Shown one piece after another: positions 53,987-62,276 of a stretch of DNA of 64,000 bases. Made by a program: the position numbers and the translations under genes. This stretch comes from Planctomycetota bacterium. GTDB taxonomy: Bacteria; Planctomycetota; UBA1135; UBA2386. Under the pieces are notes generated by a model, which saw only the letters and a list, made by a program, of their open reading frames with translations, was not told where the DNA came from and searched no databases. Within the stretch, counting starts at the first letter, position 1, and each line of letters opens with the position of its first letter. The stretch spans positions 1 through 64,000 of the forward strand of contig NYVR01000091.1 of the NCBI GenBank assembly GCA_002684655.1. Reading direction: 5' to 3'.

Positions 53987-55372
53987 TTGGCCGAAAAAAC
54001 AGCATCGACCAGACAGCTCTTCTCGGCAGTAGCCGAGCATTCGAGCATTCTCGCCGCGCTCAGCGTGGCGGGTGTTTGGTCGCACGGGACAGAGTCGCCG
54101 ACGAGCGACTGGCTGACCGCCTCGCTGGCTTCGGTCGCCTTGTTTCACGTCGGCTGGCTCCTCGTCGCGCGCCGCCTCGGAGCACATGCGGTCTCGCCGT
54201 CGAGAGACCTGGCCTACTCGGTGGCGCGCACGATGGAGTCATGGGCGACGACATGGGGACTCGCGGGGCTGCTCGCCGTGACGACGATCGCGCCTGACGG
54301 CTTCCAAGTCTGGCTCGCGCTGCTCGCCGGAGCCGCCATGTTGTGCGCGCTGCGGTTCGCGACCTCCTTTAGTCAGGTAGGCCGCCTCGCTGGGCGCGCT
54401 CGTGCGATCGTCATTGGGAGCTGCCCGAGCGCGCGCGCGCTCACCTCCACTTCAGACGCTGAAGGGGCCTTCCACTTGTGCGGCTTCGTCCCCTTCGCGA
54501 GCGAAGACCCCAAGCAGATGCCTCACCTTAAGCAGCTCGGCGCGCTGCAAGACTTGTCCAGCCTGATCCGCGCCCACAAGGTAGACGTCGCCCTCGTCAG
54601 TCCCTCGGACGACGCTGTCACCCGGGAGGTCCACCAAGTGATGGACACGTGTGAGGCGCTCGGCATCCAAACGCAGTATTTCCCTTCCTTCCTCGACGTC
54701 GCAGACATGCGTGTCGGCATCACGTGGAGCGCGAGTCGGCCCGGCCTCAACGTCCAAAAGGTCGGCAAAACGTCTTTTGAAGCGGCCTGCAAACGGTTCA
54801 TCGACGTCGTCGGCGCCGCCGCAGGCATCGTCGTGCTGACGCCCGTGCTGCTAGCTTGCGCCCTCATCGTCAAGCTCAACAGCCGCGGGCCGATCCTCTA
54901 CAGCCAGACGCGGGTCGGCAGGCTCGGGCGAACGTTCCGCTGCCTGAAGTTCCGCACGATGCACGTCGGCGCCCAAGAGATGCAGGAGCTGCTGCGCTCC
55001 GAGAGCATCCAGGACGGCCCGGCTTTCAAGCTGGACAGCGACCCGCGCGTCACGCGGGTCGGCAAGGTCCTGCGCAAGTTCAGCCTCGATGAACTGCCGC
55101 AGCTATTCAACGTGCTCAAGGGCGACATGAGCTTGGTCGGCCCCCGCCCGCCGATGCCGAGCGAGGTCGAAAAATACGCCTGGTGGCAGCGCCGGCGCAT
55201 CTCGATCAAGCCCGGTCTGACCTGCATCTGGCAGGTCTACGGACGCAACCGCGTTTCGTTCAAGCGCTGGGTCGAGATGGACCTCTTCTACATCGACAAC
55301 TGGTCGCTGTGGTTGGACATCAAGCTGATCTTGAAGACCGTTCGGGTCGTCTTCAGCGGCACCGGCATGTAG
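53987..55372 (+). CDS. Polyprenyl glycosylphosphotransferase (exopolysaccharide initiation)
   Basis: 461 residues from a weak TTG start that has no Shine-Dalgarno. Transfers a sugar phosphate to undecaprenyl phosphate to begin exopolysaccharide synthesis. Four N-terminal TM segments (residues about 20-130) and a Rossmann-like domain (AIVIGSCPSARAL) precede the bacterial sugar-transferase domain: CKRFIDVVGAAAGIVVLTPVLL, then FRCLKFRTM, FSLDELPQLFNVLKGDMSLVGPRP and GLTCIWQVYGRN. If the C9 tract lost one base, ATG 53932 would add 18 residues (MSGEVIVPDQ to TETR). The gene may therefore be phase-variable or frameshifted. Confidence 0.85.
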   Translation: MAEKTASTRQLFSAVAEHSSILAALSVAGVWSHGTESPTSDWLTASLASVALFHVGWLLVARRLGAHAVSPSRDLAYSVARTMESWATTWGLAGLLAVTTIAPDGFQVWLALLAGAAMLCALRFATSFSQVGRLAGRARAIVIGSCPSARALTSTSDAEGAFHLCGFVPFASEDPKQMPHLKQLGALQDLSSLIRAHKVDVALVSPSDDAVTREVHQVMDTCEALGIQTQYFPSFLDVADMRVGITWSASRPGLNVQKVGKTSFEAACKRFIDVVGAAAGIVVLTPVLLACALIVKLNSRGPILYSQTRVGRLGRTFRCLKFRTMHVGAQEMQELLRSESIQDGPAFKLDSDPRVTRVGKVLRKFSLDELPQLFNVLKGDMSLVGPRPPMPSEVEKYAWWQRRRISIKPGLTCIWQVYGRNRVSFKRWVEMDLFYIDNWSLWLDIKLILKTVRVVFSGTGM

Positions 55373-55379
55373 TCACGGC

Positions 55380-55398
55380 GCGCGCGGTCACCGCGCGC
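55380..55398. terminator. Terminator-like inverted repeat between convergent genes
   Basis: GCGCGCGGT and ACCGCGCGC flank one base, giving a very stable hairpin. It lies just after the glycosyltransferase stop and overlaps the last codons of the convergent pepP. Confidence 0.55.
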
Positions 55399-56725
55399 GA
55401 CGCATCAACGCCTCGATGTCACGCACCGCCTTCGGCGCGGCCGCGGTTAACACGACAGGCCCTGACTTCGTGATCAACACGTCGTCCTCAATCCGCACGC
55501 CGATCCCCCGGAGTTCGCGCGCGACGTCGCGGTCGTCCCGCGCGAAGTAAAGCCCCGGCTCGACCGTCAGCACAGCGCCGACTGGCATCGTCACCGGGCG
55601 GCCCTGCGCGTCTTCGTAGCCGCCGACGTCGTGCACGTCTCGCCCGATCCAGTGGCTCGTCCCGTGCATGTAGAACGGGCGATAAGCGTCGGCTTTGACG
55701 AGCGACGCGGGATCGCCACGCAGCACGCCTAGGTCGACGAGGCCCTTTGTCAGCGCGCGCACGCATGCGCGGTGCGGGCGGTCCCACGCGGCGCCGGGCT
55801 TGCACGCGCGGATCCCGGCCGCGAGCGCCCGCAAGACGACCTGATAGACGGCTTTTTGGGGGTCAGAGAACACGCCGTTGACCGGGAAGGTCCGCGTAAC
55901 GTCGCCGGTGAGCCCCTCGATCTCAGCGCCCGCATCGATCAGGAGCAGGTCACCGCTGCGCATCCGACGATCGTTCTCGTGGTAGTGCAACACGCACGCG
56001 TTCGCGCCGCTCGCGACGATCGACGGATAGCCGTTACGCGGGCTGCCGGCGTCGCGAAACACCTTCTCTAACGCCGCCTGGGTCTCGTACTCATACATCC
56101 CCGGTCGCGTCACGGTCATCGCAGCGACGTGACCGGCGCAGGTGATCGCGGCGGCGCGCCGCATCGCGTCTTGCTCTGCCGCGTCCTTAACCAGGCGCTG
56201 CGCAGCGAGGGCGGGGCGGGGATCCCGCAGCGTCGGATGCGCCGGCAGACGTCGCTTACGGCGGCGCTGCGCGACGGCCCCGAAGACCTCGAACAGGCGG
56301 CGATCAAAGTCAGCGTCGCGGCCGAACGTGTGCCACAGCGACCCATCGTTCGAGATCATCTCCGGCAGGTCTGACCACAGCTCATCGATCGGGCGGGCCT
56401 CGTCAACGCCGAAGCGCTGCTGCGCCCCGCGAGTGCCGAAGCGCCGCCCGTCCCAAATCTCGCGGGTCTTATCGCGCGGGCGAACGAACAGCACGGCCCG
56501 ATGTCGGCGACGGTCAAGCCGCCACGCCACCAGCACGACCGAGGGCTCAGGGAAGCCCGTCAGGTAAAGCACGTCGGAGTCCGGACGGTAGTCGTTGAGG
56601 ACGTCGCCGTTGCGGAGCGTCTCCGGCGCGCCGGGCAGGATGAGGACGCCGTCCCCGAGGGTGTTCAGCAGGCGCTGTCGGCGCGCGCGATGCAGAGAAG
56701 GATCCAGAGAAGCGTCTCGACTCAC
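55388..56725 (-). CDS. pepP: Xaa-Pro aminopeptidase (M24B)
   Basis: Removes N-terminal residues preceding proline. 445 residues. The N-terminal domain (about 1-175) is the PepP oligomerisation domain (DYRPDSDVLYLTGFPEPSVVLV). The catalytic pita-bread domain has metal ligands D in LLIDAGAE, D in LTGDVTRTFPV, H in GTSHWIGRDVHDVGG, E in VEPGLYF and E in GVRIEDDVLI. GTG start. It converges with the glycosyltransferase gene. Cytoplasmic; all five metal ligands are present. Confidence 0.94.
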   Translation of the reverse strand: MSRDASLDPSLHRARRQRLLNTLGDGVLILPGAPETLRNGDVLNDYRPDSDVLYLTGFPEPSVVLVAWRLDRRRHRAVLFVRPRDKTREIWDGRRFGTRGAQQRFGVDEARPIDELWSDLPEMISNDGSLWHTFGRDADFDRRLFEVFGAVAQRRRKRRLPAHPTLRDPRPALAAQRLVKDAAEQDAMRRAAAITCAGHVAAMTVTRPGMYEYETQAALEKVFRDAGSPRNGYPSIVASGANACVLHYHENDRRMRSGDLLLIDAGAEIEGLTGDVTRTFPVNGVFSDPQKAVYQVVLRALAAGIRACKPGAAWDRPHRACVRALTKGLVDLGVLRGDPASLVKADAYRPFYMHGTSHWIGRDVHDVGGYEDAQGRPVTMPVGAVLTVEPGLYFARDDRDVARELRGIGVRIEDDVLITKSGPVVLTAAAPKAVRDIEALMRRAR

Positions 56726-56836
56726 GGCGGCCGAGTTTCCCCGCTCGCCGCGCGCCGGCGCAAGGGCGCCGTGACCGGATCCGCCGCTAGGCGGAGCCGG
56801 TGACCGCGGGCAAGACGGCCGAGACCGCCCGCGCCG

Positions 56837-57298
56837 CTAGAAGAACGGCACCTCGACGAACACGTCTGGTTGGTCCCAGCTCAAGGGCACCTCCACGAAC
56901 ATCGGCGAGAAGCCGACCGCGTCGATCTCAAGCACGACCAGGACCTCGTCCTCGTAGAACTCAGGGCCGATGACGGCGGCGCCGGTGCTGTCCTCGAAGA
57001 AGCCGACCTCCGCGTCGGCGAGCAAGTATTCGTCGATCAGCACGCGCCCCGAGCTGTCCGTTAGGAACCAGTCGAAGTAAGGGCTGACGCAGGTGCAGCC
57101 CGACCACTCCTGGTCCGCCTCCACGACGCGCACGGAGACGTTCTCCCACGCGAGGTTCGTGACCGGGTCGTAGACCTCGACGAGGACCGAGGTGAGGCGG
57201 GGTTGTTCGACCACCACCACCGTCGCGCGCCGGGACCTGCCGCCGCAGGCGGACAAGAGCAGGGTTACTGAGAGGAGTATCCAGGTTGGCAAGCGCAT
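56837..57298 (-). CDS. Small lipoprotein, unrecognised
   Basis: 153 residues. A classic lipobox LLSAC puts the lipid-bearing Cys at residue 18. The mature part is beta-rich and acidic with GCTCVSPYFDWF and a C-terminal EVPFF; a carboxypeptidase-regulatory-like beta-sandwich (PVTNLAWENVSVRVV) is plausible. GGAG lies eight bases before ATG 57298. It sits alone between pepP and rarA. No function can be stated. Confidence 0.6.
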   Translation of the reverse strand: MRLPTWILLSVTLLLSACGGRSRRATVVVVEQPRLTSVLVEVYDPVTNLAWENVSVRVVEADQEWSGCTCVSPYFDWFLTDSSGRVLIDEYLLADAEVGFFEDSTGAAVIGPEFYEDEVLVVLEIDAVGFSPMFVEVPLSWDQPDVFVEVPFF

Positions 57299-57394
57299 TG
57301 TTTTGTCTCCGGGGGAAGCGGGGTTCCTAGAGCAAGGATCGTGCCGCCGGGAGGCCTCCGTGGCCCCGCTGTCACGGGGAGCCGCGGCGCCGCT

Positions 57395-57412
57395 ACGCGA
57401 CAGGTGTCGCGT
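57395..57412. terminator. Perfect hairpin downstream of rarA
   Basis: ACGCGACA and TGTCGCGT separated by GG form an 8-bp perfect inverted repeat about 107 bases after the rarA stop. It may be a transcription terminator or an RNA processing structure. The rest of 57299-57518 holds no recognisable gene. Confidence 0.4.
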
Positions 57413-57518
57413 CAGCAGGACACCGAGAGCATCCTCCCGGCGACACGCGATCCTTCAGCGCAAGACAACGCCTGGCGTGGCGTGTTTCACCTCGATTCGG
57501 AGCCGCCGACGCCGCGCG

Positions 57519-58850
57519 TCACCGCTGCCGGCGCAGCTCGTCGTGCTCGCTCATCCGCTCGGCGATCCGCTGTTCAAAGCCTCGGCCACCTGGCACGTAG
57601 AAGCGCGCGTCCTTCAGCGCCGCTGGTAAGCACTCCATCGCGGCGACGCCCGCCTCGGTGTCGTGCGCGTAGACGTAGCCCTTGCCGTGCCCGAGATCCT
57701 GCGAGAGCCCGCTGACCGCGTTCCGGAGGTGCGGCGGCACGGGGTGCTGCGACCCTTCGCGCACTTCCCGCTGCGCCGCCGCGATGGCGCGGTAGACCGC
57801 GTTGCTCTTAGGCGCCGCCGCGAGATACACGACCGCCTCGGTCAACGGCAAGCGGCCTTCAGGCAGGCCGAGGAACTGAACGGCGCTGACCGCCGCCATC
57901 GCGACCTGCAGCGCCATCGGGTCCGCCAGCCCGACGTCTTCGGAAGCGACCGCGACGACGCGTCGCGCCGCGTGCATCGGGTCCGCGCCGGCCTCGAGCG
58001 CGCGCGCCAGCCAATAGACGGCAGCCTGCACGTCCGAGTTTCGCAGGCTCTTGTGCAGCGCCGAGAGCAAGTCGTAGTGCAGGTCGCCCGACTTGTCGTG
58101 CTGCAGCGCCCGGTGCTGGAACGCCTCGACGACCATCTCTTCCGAGATCTCATCACCGTCGAGGCAGGTCGCGGCGCAGGCCTCAAGGCACACCAGCGAT
58201 CGACGCGCGTCCCCTCCGGAGAGCGCCGCCAGCCGCTCGACCGCGGCATCGGCGATGGTCAGACGGCGCACGCCCAGGCCGCGCTCCTGATCCGCCAGCG
58301 CCTTGCGCACGAGCCCCGCGATACGAGCCGCATCCAAAGGCTGCAGCGGGACGACGCGGCACCGCGAGAGCAGCGCGCCGTTGATCGAGAACGACGGGTT
58401 CTCCGTGGTCGCGCCGACGAGGACGATGTCGCCGCGCTCGACGTGCGGTAAGAACGCGTCCTGCTGCGCCTTGTTGAAACGGTGGATCTCGTCGACAAAC
58501 AGCAGCGTGCCGCGTCCGTCGCGCTGACGTCGCTGCTTGGCTTCCGCGACCGCCTCGCGGACCTGCGCGACCCCGGACAACACCGCAGAGAACGGCTGAA
58601 AGTGCAGGTCGGCGTGCTTCGCGATCAGCAGGCCCAGCGTGGTCTTGCCGACGCCCGGCGGGCCGAACAGCAGGAGCGACCCGGCGACGCCCTGCTCGAT
58701 CGCCGCACGCAGCGCCCGCCCCTCGCCTAGCAGCTCATCCTGGCCGAGATATTCGTCGAGGTCGGCCGGCCGCATCCGCTCGGCCAGCGGCGCGAGCGGC
58801 GCGCGCTTCGCGTCGCGGCCGTCTTCACTGATGTCGCCGAACAGCGTCAC
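57519..58850 (-). CDS. rarA: Replication-associated recombination protein RarA (MgsA)
   Basis: AAA+ clamp-loader-like ATPase acting at stalled replication forks. Walker A is LFGPPGVGKTTLG, Walker B LLFVDEIHRFNKAQQDAFLP, sensor 1 GATTENPSFSINGALLSRC. The C-terminal tetramerisation region (VVAVASEDVGLADPMALQVA, GLPEGRLPLTEAVVYLA) is diagnostic of RarA rather than of RuvB or DnaX. 443 residues. GTG start overlaps the methyltransferase stop (GTGA), so the two are coupled. Confidence 0.96.
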   Translation of the reverse strand: MTLFGDISEDGRDAKRAPLAPLAERMRPADLDEYLGQDELLGEGRALRAAIEQGVAGSLLLFGPPGVGKTTLGLLIAKHADLHFQPFSAVLSGVAQVREAVAEAKQRRQRDGRGTLLFVDEIHRFNKAQQDAFLPHVERGDIVLVGATTENPSFSINGALLSRCRVVPLQPLDAARIAGLVRKALADQERGLGVRRLTIADAAVERLAALSGGDARRSLVCLEACAATCLDGDEISEEMVVEAFQHRALQHDKSGDLHYDLLSALHKSLRNSDVQAAVYWLARALEAGADPMHAARRVVAVASEDVGLADPMALQVAMAAVSAVQFLGLPEGRLPLTEAVVYLAAAPKSNAVYRAIAAAQREVREGSQHPVPPHLRNAVSGLSQDLGHGKGYVYAHDTEAGVAAMECLPAALKDARFYVPGGRGFEQRIAERMSEHDELRRQR

Positions 58851-59644
58851 GCGTCAGTCCGCTGTCGCTGCGCCTCAAACAACAGGACGCCTGCCGCCAC
58901 GGCGACGTTCAGGCTCTCGACCGGAGGATGGAGCGGGATCCGCACGTGGGCGTCCGCCGCGTCGAGCCACTCGGAGTCGACGCCGCCAGCCTCGGCGCCG
59001 AGGACCAGCATCGAAGGCCGCCGCAGATCTGCCTGCGTGTGGGAGCACGGGCCCCTTCCGTCGGCGACCACGAGCTGCAGCCGCTGACGGCGCGCGAACG
59101 CGATCGCATCGGCCGCGGTCATGCCGTGCGTGACCGGCAGCCGGAACACGGAGCCCATCGAGCCTCGAACGGCCTTCTCGCGGAACGGGTCCGCGCCGCC
59201 GCGCAGCGTCAAGCAACCCGTCGCGCCAGCAGCCTCGGCGGTGCGCACCACCGCGCCGACGTTGCCGGGGTCGCGGAGACCGGCCGCCGCGACGACCAGC
59301 GGCGCGAGCTCTTCACCGAGCAGCGCGCGCTCGTCGTACGAAGGGCGACGAATCAGCGCCGCCACGCCTTGCGGCGTGTCGAGCGCGCTCATGCGCGCGA
59401 GCACCGCGTCCGAGACGTCGAGGAACGAGCCCGCGCGCTCCGCCAAGGCGTCGCGCAGGTCGACGTCGTTCAGCTTCGGCGAGACGGCCGCCTCGACGAC
59501 CTCTCCGCCCGCCCGGACAGCGTCCCAGACGAGCCGCACCCCCTCGGCGAGCATCAGGCCCGCGGCCTTGCCGGCGGCCGCTTCGCGGAAGCGCTGCACG
59601 GCTGGGTTCTTGGCCGACGTCAAGGACTTGGACTTGTGCGCCAT
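58847..59644 (-). CDS. SpoU/TrmH-family RNA 2'-O-methyltransferase
   Basis: Methylates ribose in rRNA or tRNA with S-adenosylmethionine. 265 residues from ATG 59644; an in-frame upstream start would add unrelated residues. The N-terminal substrate-binding domain (SAKNPAVQRFREAA) is followed by the knotted SPOUT domain with motif 1 LRDPGNVGAVVRTAEAAGA, motif 2 VLGAEAGGVDSEW and motif 3 HPPVESLNVAVAAGVLLFE. Most like RlmB/TrmH-type proteins; target RNA not assigned. Confidence 0.92.
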   Translation of the reverse strand: MAHKSKSLTSAKNPAVQRFREAAAGKAAGLMLAEGVRLVWDAVRAGGEVVEAAVSPKLNDVDLRDALAERAGSFLDVSDAVLARMSALDTPQGVAALIRRPSYDERALLGEELAPLVVAAAGLRDPGNVGAVVRTAEAAGATGCLTLRGGADPFREKAVRGSMGSVFRLPVTHGMTAADAIAFARRQRLQLVVADGRGPCSHTQADLRRPSMLVLGAEAGGVDSEWLDAADAHVRIPLHPPVESLNVAVAAGVLLFEAQRQRTDA

Positions 59645-60070
59645 CGCCCCATGATGGCCGCGCGCCGCGACGGGTTCTATCAGCGAATCACCGCGGAGCG
59701 CCGCGGCCTGCGCGCAACGGCAGCGCGCGCCCAGCACACCAGCGAACCCGGGGCAGACGCATCCGAGCGCGAGCAGCGCGCCGGCGTCGCCTCATCACGT
59801 GTCACGCTCCGCGCGCCGTCTGCCGAGGGCCAGCGAGTTGGTTGAGGTCATGGCAGCGGCACGCGGGATCCCCCGCTCGGACCGTAACGGAATCGCCACG
59901 TAAGGCATCGAGGCGTGGGCCATCTCGCTCGGCGAGGTATCCTGGGCCACACTCGGAGCGGTCGGCGGCTCCCCCTGCAGCTTCGATCGCCACCGCGTCG
60001 CGAACCCCACGATGAGCCTGATCTCTCGACAGACCCAGCACGACGCCCGCCTGCTTACAGGAGGCCTTCT
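59645..60070. other. Intergenic stretch, no gene recognised
   Basis: A 426-base gap. Open frames on the minus strand do not resemble proteins. It likely holds the promoter region of the NUDIX gene; a GAGGTATCCT patch near 59935 could be part of it. No tRNA-like fold was found. Confidence 0.45.
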
Positions 60071-60673
60071 TTGAAGTTTTGCAGCGCATGCGGCGGCCGC
60101 TTGGAAGACAAGGTGCCGCCAGGCGACGATCGGGTGCGGCGGTGGTGCCCGGCCTGTGAGGTCGCGCACTACAAAAACCCGCTGGTCGTCGTCGGCTGCT
60201 TGGTCGAGCGCGGTGACGAGCTGCTGCTTTGTCGACGAGCGATCGAACCGGCGTACGGAAAGTGGACCGTACCGGCTGGCTTCCTGGAGCTCGGCGAGAC
60301 CTTGGCCGACGGCGCCGCGCGCGAGACCCGCGAAGAGGCGGGCGCGCACGTGGAGGTCCTAGCGCCGCACAGTCACCTCGACCTGACGCACATCGGCCAG
60401 CACTACGCCATGTTCCGCGCGCGCCTGACGGCGCCAGACATCAAGGCCGGCGTCGAGAGCCTCGAGTGCGCGTGGGTGCGCCGCGACGACATACCGTGGG
60501 ACGAGCTGGCGTTCCCTGCGGTCCACTTCGCGCTGCGGCTCTTGTTTGACGACCAGGACGCCGGGGTGGCGCACGTGCACCACGGCCAGATTCGATGGAG
60601 CGGCGCTGGATCGCGCTTCTCGGCGACCAACTATGAGCTCGCAGACCACCTCCGAACGCCGGTGCGGCCATGA
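60071..60673 (+). CDS. NUDIX hydrolase with zinc-ribbon N-terminus
   Basis: 200 residues from TTG 60071, which has AGGAGG about seven bases upstream; open frame upstream carries no recognisable domain. An N-terminal zinc ribbon (CSACGG and WCPACE) is followed by the NUDIX box GFLELGETLADGAARETREEAGA (about residues 75-97). This NudC/ADP-ribose-type layout suggests hydrolysis of a nucleoside diphosphate derivative such as NADH or ADP-ribose. Substrate not assigned. The HMA selenoprotein gene follows on the same strand after 94 bases. Confidence 0.85.
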   Translation: MKFCSACGGRLEDKVPPGDDRVRRWCPACEVAHYKNPLVVVGCLVERGDELLLCRRAIEPAYGKWTVPAGFLELGETLADGAARETREEAGAHVEVLAPHSHLDLTHIGQHYAMFRARLTAPDIKAGVESLECAWVRRDDIPWDELAFPAVHFALRLLFDDQDAGVAHVHHGQIRWSGAGSRFSATNYELADHLRTPVRP

Positions 60674-60767
60674 CATCGCCACCCCCTAGACGAAGGGGGA
60701 GTCGCCCCCCTATCCTCAGAGCACGCAGCCACGACCGGCTGCTGCCCCTTACAAGGATCCCATCTTT

Positions 60768-61097
60768 ATGAAGCTCCCCGCAATGCTCGGAGTCCTCGCG
60801 CTCGCGTTCGCGCTGGTCGCCTGTGGCTCACCCGCGAGCGAAGGCGCCAACGCGGCGCCCTCCTCTGCCGACGCGAACGCCACGTCCAGCGCCCACCTCG
60901 TCCTCGAGAGCGCGCCCGATTGAAACGGCTGCGTCGCCACCGTGCGTGGCGCCATCCGCAAGCTCCCGGGCATCGGCGAGATCGACGTCAAGGCTGGCAA
61001 GGCTGAGATCCGGGTCACCTACAACCCCGACGTGACCGACGTCGACAAGCTGCTCGCCGGCATGGAAGCAGCGGGGCAGCCTGCCAAGCGGCAGTAG
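60768..61097 (+). CDS. HMA-domain lipoprotein, selenoprotein (UNGC)
   Basis: 109 residues if UGA 60921-60923 is read as selenocysteine U52. A lipoprotein signal ends LVAC (Cys19). A disordered Ala/Ser linker follows, then a heavy-metal-associated domain from about residue 44: HLVLESAPD-U-NGCVATVRGAIRKLPGIGEIDVKAGKAEIRVTYNPDVTD. U-x-x-C replaces the CxxC metal site of MerP/Atx1-type proteins. Without readthrough only a 51-residue stub remains. Codons after UGA keep the local GC-rich third-position bias and end at TAG. SD-like AAGGA lies before ATG 60768. Probable role: binding or redox handling of a metal or thiol at the cell surface. Confidence 0.82.
60936..60950 (+). promoter_or_regulatory. 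Putative bacterial SECIS hairpin for U52
   Basis: GCCAC pairs with GUGGC around the loop CGUGC, which starts 18 bases after the UGA. G is the second loop base. Distance and loop size fit known bacterial SECIS rules; the stem is short. Confidence 0.55.
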
Positions 61098-61149
61098 CGA
61101 CGGCGGCCCCGCAGCGCGCCCGGCTCGCCGCTGAGGACGCGCCCGCGTC

Positions 61150-61683
61150 ATGGCACACAACCACCGCGCGTCTCCGCCGGAGCCGACCATCGTCCGGTGG
61201 AGCGCCGCCACGCCTGCCGCCGCGACCGTGTTAGACGTCGCGGCCGGTCACGGCCGCCACGCAGAGCTGTTCGCTGACCGCGGCTGCGCCGTCACCGCGG
61301 TCGACCGCGACGCGGCGGCGTTGCGGTCGGCGAACGACCCTCGGATCGAGGTCATCGAAGCCGACCTCGAGGGCGCGCCTTGGCCGTTCGGCGACCGGCG
61401 TTGGGACGTGGTCGTCGTGACCAACTACCTCTGGCGACCGCTGCTCGGCCACCTCGCCGCGGCGCTCAGCGACGACGGCGCGCTGATGTATGAGACCTTC
61501 ATGGTGGGCAACGAGCGCTACGGTCGCCCGCGCGACCCCGACTTCTTGCTCTGCCCCGGTGAGCTGTTGGCGTTCGCCGAGGCCAACGACCTGGAGGTCG
61601 TCGCGTTCTCCGAAGGCGAGGTCGGCGACCCGCCGCGCGCCGTCCGGCAGCGCCTACACGCCCGGCGGCGGCCCGTCGCGTAG
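61150..61683 (+). CDS. Class I SAM-dependent methyltransferase
   Basis: 177 residues. Motif I VLDVAAGHGRHAELFA and the acidic ribose ligand in VTAVDRD mark the SAM-binding Rossmann fold; motif IV-like VVVVTNYLW follows. Similar to TehB-like small methyltransferases. Start ATG 61150 has no clear SD. Its 3' end overlaps the convergent acetyltransferase gene by 30 bases. Substrate unknown. Confidence 0.8.
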   Translation: MAHNHRASPPEPTIVRWSAATPAAATVLDVAAGHGRHAELFADRGCAVTAVDRDAAALRSANDPRIEVIEADLEGAPWPFGDRRWDVVVVTNYLWRPLLGHLAAALSDDGALMYETFMVGNERYGRPRDPDFLLCPGELLAFAEANDLEVVAFSEGEVGDPPRAVRQRLHARRRPVA

Positions 61684-62178
61684 CGCCCGCTCGTACCAGC
61701 TGACGTCGCGCCACCCGCCGAACTTGTAGCCGACGCGGCGGTAGACGCCGACGAGCGTAAAGCCAAGGCGCTCGTGAAACGCGACGCTCGCGTCGTTGGG
61801 CATGGTGACGCCCGCGACGGCGTTGCAGTAGCCGCGCGCCGCGAGCCGATCAAACAGGCGCTGGTAGAGCTGCGCGCCGACGCCGCGGCCCTGCGCGCCG
61901 GCGGCGACGTACGCGGAGACCTCGGTGCTGAAGCGGTAGGCCGCCCGCTCGCGGTGCCGGACCCCGTAGGCGTAGCCGAGCAGCTCCCCGTCGGCGTCGG
62001 CGACCAGCCACTCGTGCTGCTCTTGCGCGCGCGCGACGCGCGCTGCGAGCTCCTCGGCAGTCGGCGTCACCAGCTCAAACGAGGCCCACGACTCCTCCAC
62101 GTGCGGCCGGTAGATCTCGACCATCGCCGCAGCGTCTGCAGCGCAGGCTGGTCGGATCGTAAAGGCGGCGCCGCTCAT
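61654..62178 (-). CDS. GNAT-family N-acetyltransferase
   Basis: 174 residues. FTIRPACAADAAAMVEIYRPHVEES is a typical GNAT start. The acetyl-CoA loop is AGAQGRGVGAQLYQRL, and GYCNAVAGVTMPNDASVAFHERLGFTLVGVYRRVGYKFGGWRDVSWYE is the phosphinothricin/arsinothricin acetyltransferase-like C-terminus. Natural substrate is probably an amine other than a herbicide. ATG 62178 has TAGCCT eight bases upstream. Overlaps the convergent methyltransferase by 30 bases. Confidence 0.85.
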   Translation of the reverse strand: MSGAAFTIRPACAADAAAMVEIYRPHVEESWASFELVTPTAEELAARVARAQEQHEWLVADADGELLGYAYGVRHRERAAYRFSTEVSAYVAAGAQGRGVGAQLYQRLFDRLAARGYCNAVAGVTMPNDASVAFHERLGFTLVGVYRRVGYKFGGWRDVSWYERALRDGPPPGV

Positions 62179-62186
62179 GATCGTTG

Positions 62187-62192
62187 AGGCTA
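62187..62192 (-). promoter_or_regulatory. Putative -10 element (TAGCCT) of GNAT gene
   Basis: TAGCCT lies eight bases before ATG 62178 on the minus strand, with no Shine-Dalgarno between. Confidence 0.4.
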
Positions 62193-62276
62193 GGTCCAGC
62201 TGCGCGCGGGGACACGTGCGAGACCTCGAATCCACCTGGATCGCCGCGGCCGGCGCGGCGTGATCACCCGCGCGCG

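Noticed and set aside
57400-57521. Selenocysteine-type readthrough of the rarA stop codon UGA
   Set aside because: rarA is full length at that stop and the following codons are Arg/Ala/Pro-rich without a UxxC-like motif.
59795-60349. Minus-strand frame across the NUDIX start region
   Set aside because: Composition and lack of any domain mark it as an antisense shadow of the NUDIX gene and the adjoining gap.
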